A stretch of DNA of 64,000 nucleotides from Centroberyx gerrardi (GCF_048128805.1 NC_136005.1:7907504-7971503), one strand, 5' to 3'. Positions 24,070 to 49,729 are shown, counted from the first letter of the stretch. Program-made: numbers and translations. The notes: a model not told the origin generated them from the letters alone.

Positions 24070-24215
24070 GGACATCCTGGTGGCACAGTGGGCAATGAAA
24101 CATACCATGAGTCACAAGATTGAATTCAGCTCAATGACCTTTGTCACATGTAATCCTCTCTCTATCTTTTTCTAAACTGCCCTATCGAATGAAGAAGAAA
24201 CGCTTTAAAATAATA
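24070..24215 (+). mobile_element. degraded SINE
   Basis: CCTGGTGGCACAGTGGG head, a decayed B box and the CCTTTGTCACATGTAATCCT segment followed by CT-rich DNA, a layout typical of a tRNA-derived fish SINE. Confidence 0.6.
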
Positions 24216-25639
24216 TTTTAATTAAATCTATATTTAAGACAGACTTTTCTCAAAGTATGCAATGCCTGTAAAGAAAAGGGTGATATTGACCATTAGTATA
24301 CTTCTATAGCCCCTATGAGTTGCTTTCTTCAGACATATTTTGATTCTTTTCCCTCCTTGCAGCTTTTAACATATAATTTCCGGATCTACTAGAAGAGTTT
24401 CTTAAGATTCTGTGTGGAATTCAGCTTGAGATTCCCCAAGCTATTGTGGCTAATTGTTTGTAAAGATTACTCACCATCACATTTTACTGCTAGCATTAGA
24501 AAATGTCGTCACAATTAATTCCACAGTGATGTATTAATACCAAAGTCTTAAACCAAAGCCTTTCCAATGAGGAGAGTATCATCCGATAATCCTCTGGTGC
24601 AGTGGCAGTTTCTCTCCAGCAGAGGGAGCCAGAGGGCTGGCGGTGCTGAGCTGAGGGGCCAGAGTTCGGATGGATGCTGAGCTCAGGCCTTTCCTCCCTG
24701 CCACACAGTAAAGAAAGGCCTCATTGTGGAGAGTCAGCTCTTCAGGCAGCTCATCTGCATCCCTCTCTATTTTACAGCCCGTAAATTCATGACAAATGGA
24801 CATTTGTCTTTCAGGGTAAAGTGCTATGCTGAGTTTTCCCCCTATCCTGCACGTGCAGACAGTGTGTATGTCACATAGTGTCACGGACTGTCGTCAATCT
24901 ACTTGGTTCACTATCAGAAATGCCAACTGAAACACTACATCACATACAATTAATGAAAACAATACCTGGAAGTATATGAGGTAGAGTGATTCTAGTTCAA
25001 AACGCAGCCAAGAAATTCATCCTCACACAAACATTATCCTGCTATTACATGGCAACACCACTTCAAAAAAATCTCTCTTTTATTTCAAAGGCAAAAGCAC
25101 AAACAGCACAAATAGCTTTACAAGAGACGTGCCAAAGGAAAAGTTGAACCGAAGCAGCAGACTCTATTCATGCCCGAGAAGCGCTGACACACCTGTGAGA
25201 CGAGTCCCTTCAACCGCCAGCGGTACGTCCCCGAGGGGCTTGTTTTATGCTCGTCTCCCTGCCGTACATGAAAGTGCGTCTTCAAAGCAGACGTCAAACG
25301 CAGAATCAATAGGGAGGCTCGGGGAAACACCACTTAGCCTTGCGTTACGGTGAATGAGCGGGGTTTGCAGACATGAGGTCCTTTCTGTACATGTTGTACA
25401 CTCTGGTCTTGCCATTACAGCAGTGTGGTGACCTGCGGGTTTCTATAACCATTTAAGAGAGCTGAGACACGGGCTAAGCACAGAGGCATGCTGTACTACT
25501 GCACTTCTTTGATTGAGAAGCAAATGTAAACAAAAGCATCTTCAGGGAGAAAATGGACCCCGAGTTCTTTTGTGATATGAATAGTCTAATGGCCTTGCCG
25601 CTGGGCTTTTTCTTGCATTTAAACCAAGCTGGGCAAGAA

Positions 25640-25725
25640 ACATATACTTGCATTTAAACCACAAGAGGCCAGAAACATATACTTGCATTTAAACCACAAG
25701 AGGCCAGAAACATATACTTGCAGGG
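25640..25725. repeat. 35 bp tandem duplication
   Basis: The unit ACTTGCATTTAAACCACAAG plus GAGGCCAGAAACATAT is present twice perfectly, with a partial third copy upstream (25612-25650). Confidence 0.85.
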
Positions 25726-27480
25726 TTTCTTATGTTAACACTGGCTCTACTTCTATCTCTATCTATCTGGCCACTACAACCACATTGTCCGCTCAGGAAA
25801 AAACGATAGCTGAGTTTGCTGAATACTCTCACAAGAGAGTAAGTTGGTTTAGAATTGCCAGTGGATCTAAAATTAGCCCAAACCGGTGACCCGACTCTGG
25901 CCTCGTGCTATCTTCCAGATATGAGGAGGAGCAAGTGTGGGAACTGTCAGCCCACGGGTACCGAAATGCACCAACAAACAGCTGAACGCCAAACTTAACT
26001 TTATCCGTGAGAATCTACAGTGATACAGGCTAAAGATGGTCAAATGCAAAATTCAGCCAGTGCCTTCAAAACTCTTATTAAACATTTATTATATAACATT
26101 AGTTACATTCTCGTCTGACCTTGTTTTCTATAGGACAAAGTGGGGCAGAAATATTTCAGTGAACAAAAACTGTGCTTGCGTCTGTTAAAAAGCATTGCAC
26201 TATTGCAACAAAGTAAGCTTTGCACACGTGGGAGGATTATCAACACAGATGAATATGGACTCAAGCTGTTAATCAAACGCTTAGCCCTAACTGCTTATCT
26301 AATCCTGTGTGATTATTGCCAGATTAGATTGGGTTTCAGCAGGGGCCTACAGTCAGATAACCTTGCGAGGGTCTGAATCTACTAGAAAAGTCACCGACAT
26401 TAAATAGGGAAGGTCCAGGTCCTAACAAGTAAAACCTACATTACCTGGTAAAGCAATCCACTGGTAAACACAAACCTGCTGCTGGCACTGCTGGCTTTAC
26501 AGTCATGCGTTTACTATTTCCCCATCTAATATTTTGCCAAGTACAAACCAGAGCAATGCAGTGCGTATGACATGTAATTCCAGCATGTAAATCTGATAAA
26601 TGATGGTTATCTAAAATCATGAATTAGGCTTATTTAGATAAAGTACAAGCCCAGTCTTTAGATCAACTACTCCTGGCTTCAATCACCTCCACAGACAAAT
26701 AGGCCTAAGCCAAGCCTGCCTGCAATCATGATTTTCTCTGGCATCAAGGATGCCAAAGAAGAGCAACAAAACCTTACTGCTATTTCAGAGTTTCCCCCTG
26801 TATAACTGCAATGCTGACTGCACCAGTGCATGTCTGATAATGATCCTAAAACTTCAGGAGGCCAACTGTAGCCTGAATAAAGTAAAAGATTAGTCATATC
26901 ATATCACCCTTAATAGCCTTATCTCTGGGATATGTCCAGGAAGTAGGATGCCACCAGAAACCTTATGTTACGCTGTTATGATTATGTAATCCATCTGCCC
27001 TGCTGGGAATGGTCATCTCCAGATGGGCTCTATCATACAGTGTGTCTGTAAGTAATGTGGCACAGTAGCCTACAAACGGGCCACACTAAATCAAATAAAA
27101 AATACCATCTTTCCAAATACCACATCCTTCATGTAGATAACCAGGTTCAGATCACTCTTGGAAAGGATCTAAGATAGTCTCTGCGATCTTGCAGCGGAGC
27201 AGAAAAGCTCGGCAGGCAAGACAGATCTCTGAAGGACCCTCACAAAGCTAGCCTGAGCTAAGAGGCTATGCTACTAAGAGCAGCAAGGGGACCTGTCACA
27301 GCAAAGCATCCAATATGGTATCTTCCAGATCACTGGAAGGATAGTAGGCCATCCCCTTTTAGAGATCTTGTCTGTATTTTAGGATTAACACGCGCTTGGT
27401 TTCACAAATCCTGCATGTAATTCTTGGGAATGGGTACTTTCAGGAAATTGGTTGCGCTTATAAATTTGATGACACAAAGC

Positions 27481-28160
27481 CGGCCTGATTGATATCATTT
27501 TGCGGCTAGCGAACAGTAGCTAACGTTAGGTCGCTAGCCACTTGTATAGCCCATACTATAGGTCAGGTGGAAGGATGACAGACAGGGGAAGAATCTGGCA
27601 ATGCCGCTATTACTTATGTTAGCAACAATCACAGCTACTGCAACGTTAACTTGCCGAACAAACACCAAGGGTGTAAGGGTTTATAGTACAAAATTAACAA
27701 AACCTAACAACAAATTCGTGAATGAGAGTCCATCTAATAATTCAAAGAAAACAGAAAGACACTGTATGCTGCTCTCTAGTTAGCTTAGCCAAGCTAACTA
27801 GCTAGGATGGAGAGGCGAAAGCCAAGTAGCCTAGTTACCTTATTTATTCCAGCACTGCCAGTGCAGTGCTTGCTTGTCTCACCCGAACGACACAAATCCT
27901 AAAATCGGTCGTTATGACAGACGCTAGGAAATTGTCTTGGCCGCCCAGTCCCAGCAGTATTTTCAATACTGTATCACTGTTTGTCGTGTGTAACGGCGTT
28001 ACTAGCGACAGCTGATGTTGGCTCATTTACAGACACAAAAATCTGTTTCTTGTAGTCCCGGTGTGCTATCAGTGCTGGAGAGGGTCCATGGGTGAAACCA
28101 TTCCGTCCACAGGGGGGGCGGAGTGAACTGCTGAAGTTTGCATTCTCAGTCTTATACAAA
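27481..28160 (-). promoter_or_regulatory. candidate distal ttll7 promoter and non-coding first exon
   Basis: CpG-richer island with TAGCTAACGTTAGG (27511-27524), other CTAGC/TTAGC motifs (27775-27805) and a GGGCGGAG box near 28117. On the minus strand an exon could end at 27,883 before a GTGAGA donor (27877-27882). These motifs also surround the prkacb and samd13 starts. Inference only; a plus-strand promoter is equally possible. Confidence 0.3.
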
Positions 28161-28826
28161 CGTGGCGTTTTTTGAACCTTAGGGCTTACATTTTATGTCA
28201 GCACATGCTTTATTTCAACTTTAGCTATTTCTTAGAGCAAAAGAAATCTGTCCACAGCTTAGATTTATATTTTATACACCTATAGGCCAGTATTTAGGTT
28301 TCAGTGCTGCTCTTCACAACTCGCTGATACAAACACAGGAACTACCTAGCAACTGTGTCGCTGACCATGGTGCTAAAAACCAGCCCAACCTGCCACACAC
28401 TTCTTATTACCTGCTTATCACTACACACAGGATATATTCTTTGGTTTTAGATTGCGACAAAGCCTCTCTTTTTTATATTCATACTTTTTTTTTTTTTTTT
28501 CAAAAGCCAGTATATGCCAAATTGACATGGAAACATAGGTTTATTATTCTTAGGTCTTATTGTTGATGGTGGTGTTTTGTGTTAAACATCTGTTAAAGGT
28601 AGGTTTTTAACCAGACTTGAGTTTTTTTTATTTATTTTTTAGTTTTTATTTTGTCTGTTTTTATTCAATTCAGTTGCTTTATGTAAAGGCATTGAAATTG
28701 CTACAGTTGATTTGATCAGAAATGTTGATTTGTCTAAAATTCGAAATAAATTCCAAAATTAATAAGAATTTATTTCATTTTGTGAGGCTAGAAGCAAGAG
28801 GATGCAAGTTTTGTTTGCAATGCAAT

Positions 28827-28829
28827 CCT

Positions 28830-28885
<56 letters not shown>

Positions 28886-28887
28886 TC
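28827..28887. repeat. (CTTT)15 microsatellite
   Basis: Perfect tetranucleotide run. An ORF across it reads only FLSF strings. Confidence 0.95.
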
Positions 28888-29738
28888 ATGTATCTATTTA
28901 TATATTTATTTATTTACTTCAACACTGAATTTCAGATTCTGTCATGATCAACACACTACCATCTTTGGTTTGACTAATGTTAATCCATTTTTGTGTGTAC
29001 AATATTACTGTTGAGGACCTTATCAAGTATACACATTCATTTCACCAACACTATCCTCTCACATATTCATAAGTTTGCATAAGATTAGCAGGGATTTAGG
29101 GTTACTTTAGAATGTAATATTTCAATTAAACATTTGTACCTTTGGAATGTAATGCAAGATCTTGATCCAAGGAGAGTTGGCTTGACAGTTTAACTAGAAG
29201 ACAGTTTGTAGGAGCAAAGCTTCCAGACATAAAGTTCTGGTTTTAGTCATATGTTACATGAGAACACATATGGATATAGAAACACACTCAATCGTCAAAA
29301 AGGTTGTGAATAAAAGCTGGCTCAACAAACACACTGAAGCCCTAGTTTGACCACAAGGCTTAAAGACTGCTTTCATTTTTATAAGGTGATTTGCATTTAA
29401 CATTTACAATTCAAAATATGTTGGGCACACATAGCTTGCACTAATACATACATGGTGTGGCTGAATCAGGGCTTTGTTATTGCCCTTACAGGTCCCAGAC
29501 AGGAGGGTGTTTTCCTAAACAGTGGACATGCATCTACAATGGCCATCTGGGCCAATCCCATCGATGTAGCACTTAACAGCTAAACAGCTACGGGGTCTCT
29601 GAGCGTCACCGCCACCTAATGGGCAGTTCTGAACAACTCAATGACCTTTGATGCATCCCACTATTAACATTAGCAATGTAGAGGTGAGATAGGGAGCTCA
29701 GGTATCAGTCCTTGTTAAAATAATGTGTTTTAATGTGA

Positions 29739-29955
29739 CACTTCATTGATCCCTGCAGGGAAATTCTTTTTTCACTTGCCCCCTTGCAGGTCAGAGGTCA
29801 GAGGTCAGAGGTCAGCTACAGAACAACACTCCTGGAGCTGATATAGGGATACAGTGAATTGCTCAAAGACACTTCGGCAGGGCAGATGTTTGCTGACATG
29901 GGGCTTGAACCTGGGTTGGTGGGTTGAAGGACAGTCTTGTGACTTTGTTGCAGAT
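29739..29955 (-). mobile_element. interspersed (SINE-like) repeat
   Basis: Begins with ACTTCATTGATCCCTGCAGG and runs through CTTGCCCCCTTGCAGGTCAG to a GGGGCTTGAACC segment that reads as a B box (GGTTCAAGCCCC) on the minus strand. It contains an expanded GGTCAGA repeat. Confidence 0.6.
29788..29814 (+). promoter_or_regulatory. four AGGTCA half-sites in DR1 spacing
   Basis: AGGTCA occurs at 29788, 29795, 29802 and 29809, each followed by a single G. Adjacent half-sites therefore form perfect direct repeats with one-base spacing, the arrangement bound by RXR heterodimers and HNF4 family receptors. It lies inside an interspersed repeat about 2.5 kb upstream of prkacb exon 1. Function is not shown. 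Confidence 0.5.
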
Positions 29956-30901
29956 GCTTACAGCTTGCTGAATCACAAACAGAGATCAAACGGTGGAGGC
30001 AAGGTCAGGAATGACAGGTTGTTGTGTGCTTACTTTTTACTGATTTTCTTCTATTGTACTCATTGGACATAGGACTTAAGATAATATTCACTCAAGTAAA
30101 AGTAGAAGTTACCTTGCAAATATTAACTTTCCACCTCTGAAAACATCACAAACAAGGGCCACTGTAAACAATATCATGGGAGGTAATGAGAAATATACAT
30201 ATTTGCAAGAGAAACAAATCTGATAGCAACTGGTTTCAGTTCTCAATTAGTCACTGAGAAAAAAATGTAAGTTCCAGATGGCATTAGGCCATTTGCATTT
30301 GTGAATGAAATATTTATCTATAGTATAAAGAAAATAAAAATAACAAGAAACACTATCCTTATCAATGTCATTATTGTCATTATTTTTTATGAAGTTTTTT
30401 TTTGTAAACACCACACAAAATGCAATTTAATCTTGTTTCTGAGTGTTGAATTCCAAAGATTACATGCAACAGGGAAAGATTGGTCTAAATTTAAAAAAAA
30501 ACCTTTTCCTATAAAGGAGTTATTGCATCTTGTATCCTGTAAATTAACAGAATTAACAACCAAGCTATGTATACAGGATTTGAGGTGCAAGGATGTTTTG
30601 CAAAAGTTAGACAGACTGGTAGGCACAGCATCCATCACTATGGCAAATTCCTTTGTAGTTACAGGAAAACAAACGAAAAAAACAACAACAAAAAAAACCC
30701 AGCTCATAGTAGTTAAATGGAAGACCCTGCACATGTCTTGAACAAAATAATGCCTTTGTCAAACCATCTCTGAAAAACACAGATTTCCTTTTATAGAGTA
30801 CACATCTATTGTTCCAAATAGAGATTCTGTGTGGAGAAAATTATGACATAAGATTCGTTTGGCTGCTCTTAATATCATTAGATATACCACTATACATAGG
30901 C

Positions 30902-30903
<2 letters not shown>

Positions 30904-30934
<31 letters not shown>
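30904..30934. repeat. (TA)15 microsatellite
   Basis: Perfect AT/TA run. Confidence 0.95.
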
Positions 30935-30938
<4 letters not shown>

Positions 30939-31559
30939 CTCAAATACACTTGACGGCGTCATTACGCCAACTACGAGGACATCACTTCCCGTGTGCGCAA
31001 AATTGTTTTTGTTTTTTTAATGGTGTCAATGGTAATGCTGCATTCACTTCGTATGGAAAATATAGTATATATGAACTTCATCCTCGAAAATACGGTTCAC
31101 GTCAACTTACAAAGTGAAGGATTTGCATAACATTACATAACTCATTTTGTGATCATAACTCTTAAAATGCAATGGGAGGACATAACTACTTGATGGATTT
31201 TTCGTTTATGGTTGGTATTGCAATGTTTGGTTTGCTGTGTAATCGAATGTATCTCTACTAAGTGCATGTGTGCCAAATGTGCAAAGGCTGAGCGTAATTA
31301 TCATGAGCAGCCAAAGTGTACATTAAACTTCAGTCATGGCGTTTCAATGGCTTCAAATGAGTTGAACTACTATAAGACCTCCTTGCTTTGAACCATAGGC
31401 GTGAGGTCCGGGTCCAAGTCATTGCTTTTGCTGCGTTCATGGACTGTCGGAAATATTATAATCGCCTTATGAACATAATGAATAACCTAACAAAGTTGTA
31501 GATAGGCTACGACCATGGAAGTTATATTACGCTATGACTTGGAAATTCGGAATTTTCTA

Positions 31560-32302
31560 CTATACCCGAGTTGCTGAGATGTGACGTTTAGGGGGCGGGG
31601 CATAAAGATAAACAGTAGATAGCATGGATGGAGGCCATGTCAACAATTGATGATAAAAGTGATGAATTTCATTAAGTTAATTATTGCTAAATATACAACA
31701 ACTTTTGGCAAATAAATTATTTAAAACATCAATTAAATGCCTGATGTGAAGTACAACCCCTTCATCCTGCCACTGCAGCAATAAAAAGTCTGTGCAGCTT
31801 GATGTGTAGAATAATAGCCATCAAACATCTACTTTTCTATAGGGTATGTTTCGTTTTTATTTCCGTCCAAAAGGACTTGGATGTGTGACAAGTAGTATTT
31901 AAGTAGAGTATTTACGACTACCAACCTCATAACAAAGAGTTTACGAGGAGCTTGTGAAGGCAGCATTTCAGCCGTCAAGTCGTTCCGACGGGTATTCCCA
32001 TATGACGTGAACGCAGCATAAAACGACAGGCAGGCTGAGGTGAAAAGTCTGGATAATGTTTTCATTCCAGCGGAGGCATATTTGAACGACAACGGGCATT
32101 GAGGAGAAATATCGACAAGGGGGATTAGCAGAGCACGTCGAGGTTCTGTTCACAAAGAGAAGACATTGATGTTGTTGTTAGCCAACCAGCTAACACAAGC
32201 TGAAATTTGTTAGCTAGCTAACGTTAGCTAACGGAGGACCCTGTTAGCTAATCGCCACCATCATCGCTCCTAGCCAGCTGTGTATCGCCCTGTCTTCCTA
32301 CG
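31560..32302 (+). promoter_or_regulatory. prkacb: putative prkacb promoter and 5'UTR
   Basis: Sequence just upstream of the MGNAAT start contains a GC box (GGGGGCGGGG, 31591-31600), CRE-like TGACGTTT (31582) and TGACGTGA (32003-32010), and a dense TTAGCTAGCTAACGTTAGC cluster at 32208-32250. Start site not fixed. CRE-like sites would allow cAMP feedback, which is inference. Confidence 0.4.
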
Positions 32303-44724
<12,422 letters not shown>

Positions 44725-46730
44725 TGAGTGGGCACGGGCTCACATGCTTTGGAATATTTTTGCACTCTTTTGAGGGTGAAGGTGGAGCTGAGACCGTCAC
44801 GTGTTCAAAACAATTGCCTAGTTCCTTCATTCCACAAGGCTGAATGAGGTCCTTCTTGCCATGATCCTTCTCGCGTGCAGTTAGCACTAACTTATACACA
44901 GGCACATTATGCAGACACCCCTCGTGCTGCAACACACAAATACTAGACCACGTTCTCTTATCTTTTTTTCCTCTTCTGTTTTTTTTTCTTCTTTTGTTTG
45001 TTTTCTATGTTTGCCACTTTATAGAATTTCCTCCCTCCTCTCCTTATTTCAATTCAAGTGATTATTTGCAAAGCAAGATGAAAAGTAATTATATGCCCGT
45101 TTTTACAGTGGCACAAAGAGTTGATTGATTGTATTAGCCGGTATTGCACATTTTGTGATTTAAGTTTCGGGGAAATAGAAGGGATTTTTGGTTCCAGTTC
45201 CTGCCAGTGAGTTTTGCCAGTTACTGTCTGTTACATGCCTGAGTGTGTTTTAGGATTCAAATCAAGTTTATTATTCATTAAACATTTAACATTTTAACAT
45301 TAACAATTATTCAACATTTTGCTGTCCTTAAGAAGTAGAACCTTGTCTTTGTGCATATAGAAATATACATATATCAGACATAAGATTTTAAAACACTTTT
45401 GTGTTTTTTAAAGCATGACCAAAACTTAAACAAAGAAATGGCAGTCAGTGAAGGAAAGGGTTCAGAAACACTGGATGACCTCTTGAATTTTCAGTGTTTT
45501 AGCACTCGGGCATTCATTTCTTGAACAGAGGGGTTAGCACAGCGCGGCAAGCCTAATTATGAAGCAGAAACATGTCAGTGCTGTATTAGTTTATCAATTG
45601 TAGCATTGTTTTCCATATCTGGTCACGGGACATTTCCTTTTACCTCAGAGTAGGTATGGAATTCAAATGAAAAGAAAGAGATGATATATTTTTCAGGTAC
45701 AACTCTGTTTCACCAGAAAGGAGACTGATGGGCTTTAATCATGTTGCTCCATACAATAGGTCATCTGTCTTTGGCACGTCCAAAAAATATGAAGTGTATT
45801 GAAAGGTCAGTTTGTTAGATTTTTCCAGAGGGTACGTAGTTGTGGCTGTGAAGCAAGCGTTGGGTCACATGGACATGTTTTGTCCATTTGGGGTCATTTC
45901 TCACCTTTTTTTTTTTTTTTTTGTTGTTTTTTTTATGCAAAAAGTTCTTTAGCAAAGCACTCGGATGACATTGTGTAACTGCCATATTTGTTTTATTTCC
46001 GTTTTTACTCCTGCATGTTTGTCTTTGTTACATTTGTACGAGTGTTAAACCAAGCTAATAGTGCCCCGAAAAAGTATTCGGCTCCCATCCCATCCCTTGT
46101 TTTGTTTTTTGTTTCTTGTTTTTTTACATGAAATAGTCTCACAGCCTGGTACTTTGCTGCGTTAGATTGGCAGTTTTTATGTGTGAGTGACATATTCCTC
46201 TGCAGACTCCCCCTTAGAAAGAAACTAAATAAAAAAGAAAAAAAAAACTGAAATGTCATCACCTATCACCTTTAAGTATTCATTCCTCCAGGTCACTAGT
46301 TTATTGGACCACCTACCTACAGCAGTTATAGCCCGTATTCTCTACCCACTTTGCACACTGTGATGGAGCAATATTTGCTCATTCTTCCTTGCAAAATTGC
46401 TCAGGCTAAGTCAGGTCAGTTGGGGAACGATAATGGACAGAAACTTTGTGGTGCTGCCACAGGTTTTCAAAGGGAATAAGGTCAGGAAACTGACTGGGCT
46501 CTTGAAGAACATCCATTTTCTTCATTGTAAACCGCTCCTCTGTTGAGTTATTTGTCTTGTTGAAATACGAATTTGTTCCCCAGTTTTCTTTTGTTTGTTT
46601 TGTTTCAGTGAAATAGAGGTTTATATCCAGGATTTTTCTGCACTGGGCGCTATTCATTTCCCCATCAATTCTGACACATTGCCAGTTCTTGCTGCAGAAA
46701 TGCAGTTCCTGCCTCTGCAAATTCTTCACC

Positions 46731-46877
46731 AGCGTGGCAGGTTGACATGGCGGTTAAAGAGGTCATCGTGTAACCAATATGTCACAGGTTCAATCCCCAC
46801 AAACGCCAAGGTGTCCATTCTTGTTGAAGCCCTAATTGCTCCTGCTTTTGTGATACTTTGATTCCTGAGGGGGAAAT
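46731..46877 (+). mobile_element. tRNA-derived SINE in prkacb 3'UTR
   Basis: The head GGTTGACATGGCGGTTAAAG (A-box-like), B box GGTTCAATCCC (46788-46798) and the CCTAATTGCTCCTG body mark a sense-oriented SINE. If the 3'UTR extends to 48.1 kb it would be part of the prkacb mRNA. Confidence 0.65.
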
Positions 46878-47327
46878 TAGTCTTTCTGCAGGTCGGACAC
46901 TCAGGGTTGTGGGGGGAATCGAATCTTTTTTAACCCAAGTTTGTCATGTTACACGTTCTTGAACAACAGTGCATTGTTGGAAATGTTTTCGATTTACTTT
47001 CTTTCTTTTTTTCTCCTTATTTGACATGGTGCTCAAGGCTTTGTAGATGAGTCGAAAAAAATGCAATTTAATCTAGTTAAAAATAACTTCAGAATCTGAG
47101 ACAACCAAATGTGAAGAAAGTTTGGGGACTGAATGCTTTTTTTATGGTACTGTATATGGATATTGGCAATGCCTGAATTTGAACTTGTAATGTCACATGT
47201 TCTTTGTTTTTGTTTTTTTTCTTCAAAGATTGAGCACATGACGTGACATTTCATTTGGCCCTTATTTCATTTCAAAAGGCACAACCTTTTCTTATGCTAT
47301 TTTTTTATTTATATTTTAGAGATGTCT

Positions 47328-47333
47328 AATAAA
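47328..47333 (+). terminator. AATAAA poly(A) signal, prkacb proximal candidate
   Basis: AATAAA in an AT-rich stretch 2.6 kb after the prkacb stop. Confidence 0.35.
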
Positions 47334-48092
47334 TTTACCTTTTAAATGTTTAAAATTGCATAGTTCTCAGTATGTATGAAGATTCCAAATGTTTTATTCA
47401 CAAAAGTGTTATAAACAGTGAAAATATTGGATTATTTATTTGTACAACTTTTTTTTTTTCATTTACCCTTATAGAAATAAACATTCGTATTTACCACAGT
47501 TAATAGACATTGATGCCTCTCATGCCTATTTAAGATAGCCTTTTTTTTTCACCTATAGGAAATGAAGCTCATGCTTTAATAGGAATCCAAATTTGTTTTC
47601 CCAGAGTTTGGTAATGAGGGTGAACAGAATGTAATGGTGGAGCCTTTGGAAGAATCCAAGATATTTTTTATTTGGACATAGTCTGAAAACCACACCCTGC
47701 CCTGGGAATTCAGCATGTTTCAATCCAAACTGCCTGTGTGTAAATCTTCCCAGAAAATGTGCAGTAAATCCACAGCAATTCTTTTATGTCATTATCCCCC
47801 ATGTGTGTAATGTTTGTCAAAGTTATTTGATGTAAATGATGGCACTTTTTTCCTGAGCCACCTCACACTCCTTACTAAAGAAAATCAGTTTAATTTCTGA
47901 GTTCTTTATAGTCACACATGCCAGTATGGGATAAATAATATGAAATATGTCTGTATTTAGTTTGTTGGATATTTTGCACAATATCATTTAGAAGGCTGAC
48001 ACGTTTTCCCACCCATATTTACTTGTATTTGCAAGGGAAATATAACATACTTTGCTGTAGCAGATTTTATGTAACAAAGGATATGTCACTGT

Positions 48093-48098
48093 AATAAA
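48093..48098 (+). terminator. AATAAA poly(A) signal, prkacb distal candidate
   Basis: AATAAA followed by TTAAATTCTTTG. It is the last such signal before the TTAGC-rich samd13 upstream region. Confidence 0.45.
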
Positions 48099-48299
48099 TT
48101 AAATTCTTTGTATAAAAAATGAGAATCGTTTGTATTTAATCTGAAGAAATATTGCTGTAGATACAAATGTCGCAGTGATAACTATACATGCCATTGCCCT
48201 TTTTGATTTCAGATCTTTAGATGCAAGATATTCTCCTCAGATGTTGCCTTTATTACATATTTGTGCAGATGAACTGCAAGCAGTGGCACCTGTAAACGG

Positions 48300-48780
48300 T
48301 CGAAAACTTCACTTCCCATGAATCATTAGTGTCATGTGGGCGAAGGAAGCTAAAACCGATGAAGAGAGGCTAGTTGGCAGCACTTGATCAAATCCTAATT
48401 TTATTGCGTGAATATATGCATTTCCTTTGTCGTAAAATATCTCAGTTATTAGAAAACTTGTATCTGTCCAAAGTGCGTTTATACATTGGGTGAACTCGTA
48501 TTGTCAAGCAGGAATCATCTAAAATAAGGTAAGATTTGTATTAGCTAACCCAGCTAACTTATCGTTGTTAGCGTAACACTAAGGAGCAGCCGTGTTATAT
48601 CTCTATGGGAGCAGCTAGCTAACAAATATTAGCTATCGCCATTTAGCTTAACGTTATTTCTATATCGAACTGTAGTGGTTTTCTATATTGAACGTTAGCT
48701 GCGTCTGCGTGACTTTAATTTCATAATGTATCGATATATGCTGTTATTAGGTTAGCTAATAGTATCAGAGTTTTCTGATC
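48300..48780 (+). promoter_or_regulatory. samd13: putative samd13 promoter and non-coding exon
   Basis: A cluster of TTAGC/GCTAAC motifs (48540-48770), like that at prkacb, and a possible exon ending at 48,528 before GTAAGA. Transcripts would have to splice about 1.2 kb to the first coding exon. No coding content recognised. Confidence 0.35.
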
Positions 48781-49729
48781 GTCATTTTCAGAGATAGCAA
48801 TTGATGCAGCTGTCAAATTCTTTGAAGGAACATCAGCTTTCTTGTGTTCATTTCTTACGTTTTGGTTCGTTATGTTTCTGTATGTTTGCTTGTTTTCTAA
48901 CGTTAACGTTACATCGTTGTACCGTATTGCCGTTACTCCAGAAGAAACATCCAGTGAATGTCAGGCTTGGAGAGAAACGATGGTCCTGTTGGAGCTGTCA
49001 ACCCACTGAGTTCTCCGCGAGAAGACATCTAATGAAAATTTACTGCAACATTACAGACTGTAAGCGACTTATTTTACCAAATGGTTGCTAAGTTACTGCT
49101 TGAGCTAAAACTCACACAACTTCACCGATCACACAAGCAGCAGTTACTAATACTTCAGCCTGCGGGTCCTGCAGGGTTTCTCTCAGGAAATTAGTTATAA
49201 TTGTTAATAATTTCCTGCTTGTATTAACGCTACAGCAACAGGCCAATGATGCCTAATTGTAGCAAATTCTGTATGAATCTATTCTTTCAAATGCAACGCA
49301 CAAGTAGATGGTGGGGGAAAGAGCAAAACATTACTATATAAGGAAGAGCTCATTGTGGGAGGGGACACCTAACAAGTTCCCCTTTATACCCCGGGCTTTG
49401 CCTCAAAGACCCGACCCATAGCATAAACACTATAGTGCATCGCCCCAAAACATGGCTTCTACTTGAAAATAATCACAGCTGTTATCCTCAAGTAGCTTAT
49501 GTTTGAGAAGTAAAGTTTCCTGAGCAATTTTTGCATACTTAACAATAATAATAACTTTATTTGTGTATCACTTTTCTAAAAACAATGGTTACAAAGTGCT
49601 TTACATACAATAAGACAAAGAGACAGTGATATAAAAGTACCACAGTTATATAACATGTTGTGTTGTATATTATGATTTGATGACTGTTGTTATAATGACT
49701 TTTATCCCTTTTCTCTTTTCCCAGCTGGC

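Larger units (their letters stand above)
21661..27480. other. sequence upstream of ttll7 coding exon 1
   Basis: No gene recognised on either strand. It holds SINEs at 22204-22526 and 24070-24215, a hAT-like repeat fragment at 23362-23480 and a 35 bp tandem duplication near 25640-25725. It could be a 5' intron of ttll7 if the distal promoter at 27.5-28.2 kb is real. Confidence 0.5.
28161..32302. other. sequence between the candidate ttll7 distal promoter and prkacb
   Basis: No gene recognised. It contains a CTTT microsatellite (28827-28887), a SINE-like repeat with the DR1 half-site array (29739-29955) and a TA run (30904-30934). ORFs here are short and do not resemble known proteins. Confidence 0.6.
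44725..48115 (+). other. prkacb: prkacb 3'UTR (inferred)
   Basis: About 3.4 kb of AT-rich, gene-free DNA between the prkacb stop and the samd13 promoter region, with candidate poly(A) signals at 47,328 and 48,093. A SINE at 46731-46877 lies inside it. The end is inferred from the signals, not from transcripts. Confidence 0.5.

Noticed and set aside
30301..30741. 146-codon plus ORF and the opposing 115-codon ORF
   Set aside because: AT-rich, no family resemblance, no splice or promoter support.
48801..49091. 96-codon plus ORF upstream of samd13, possible N-terminal exon
   Set aside because: No similarity to SAMD13 that I recognise and no in-frame splice to the exon at 49,725 could be defended.
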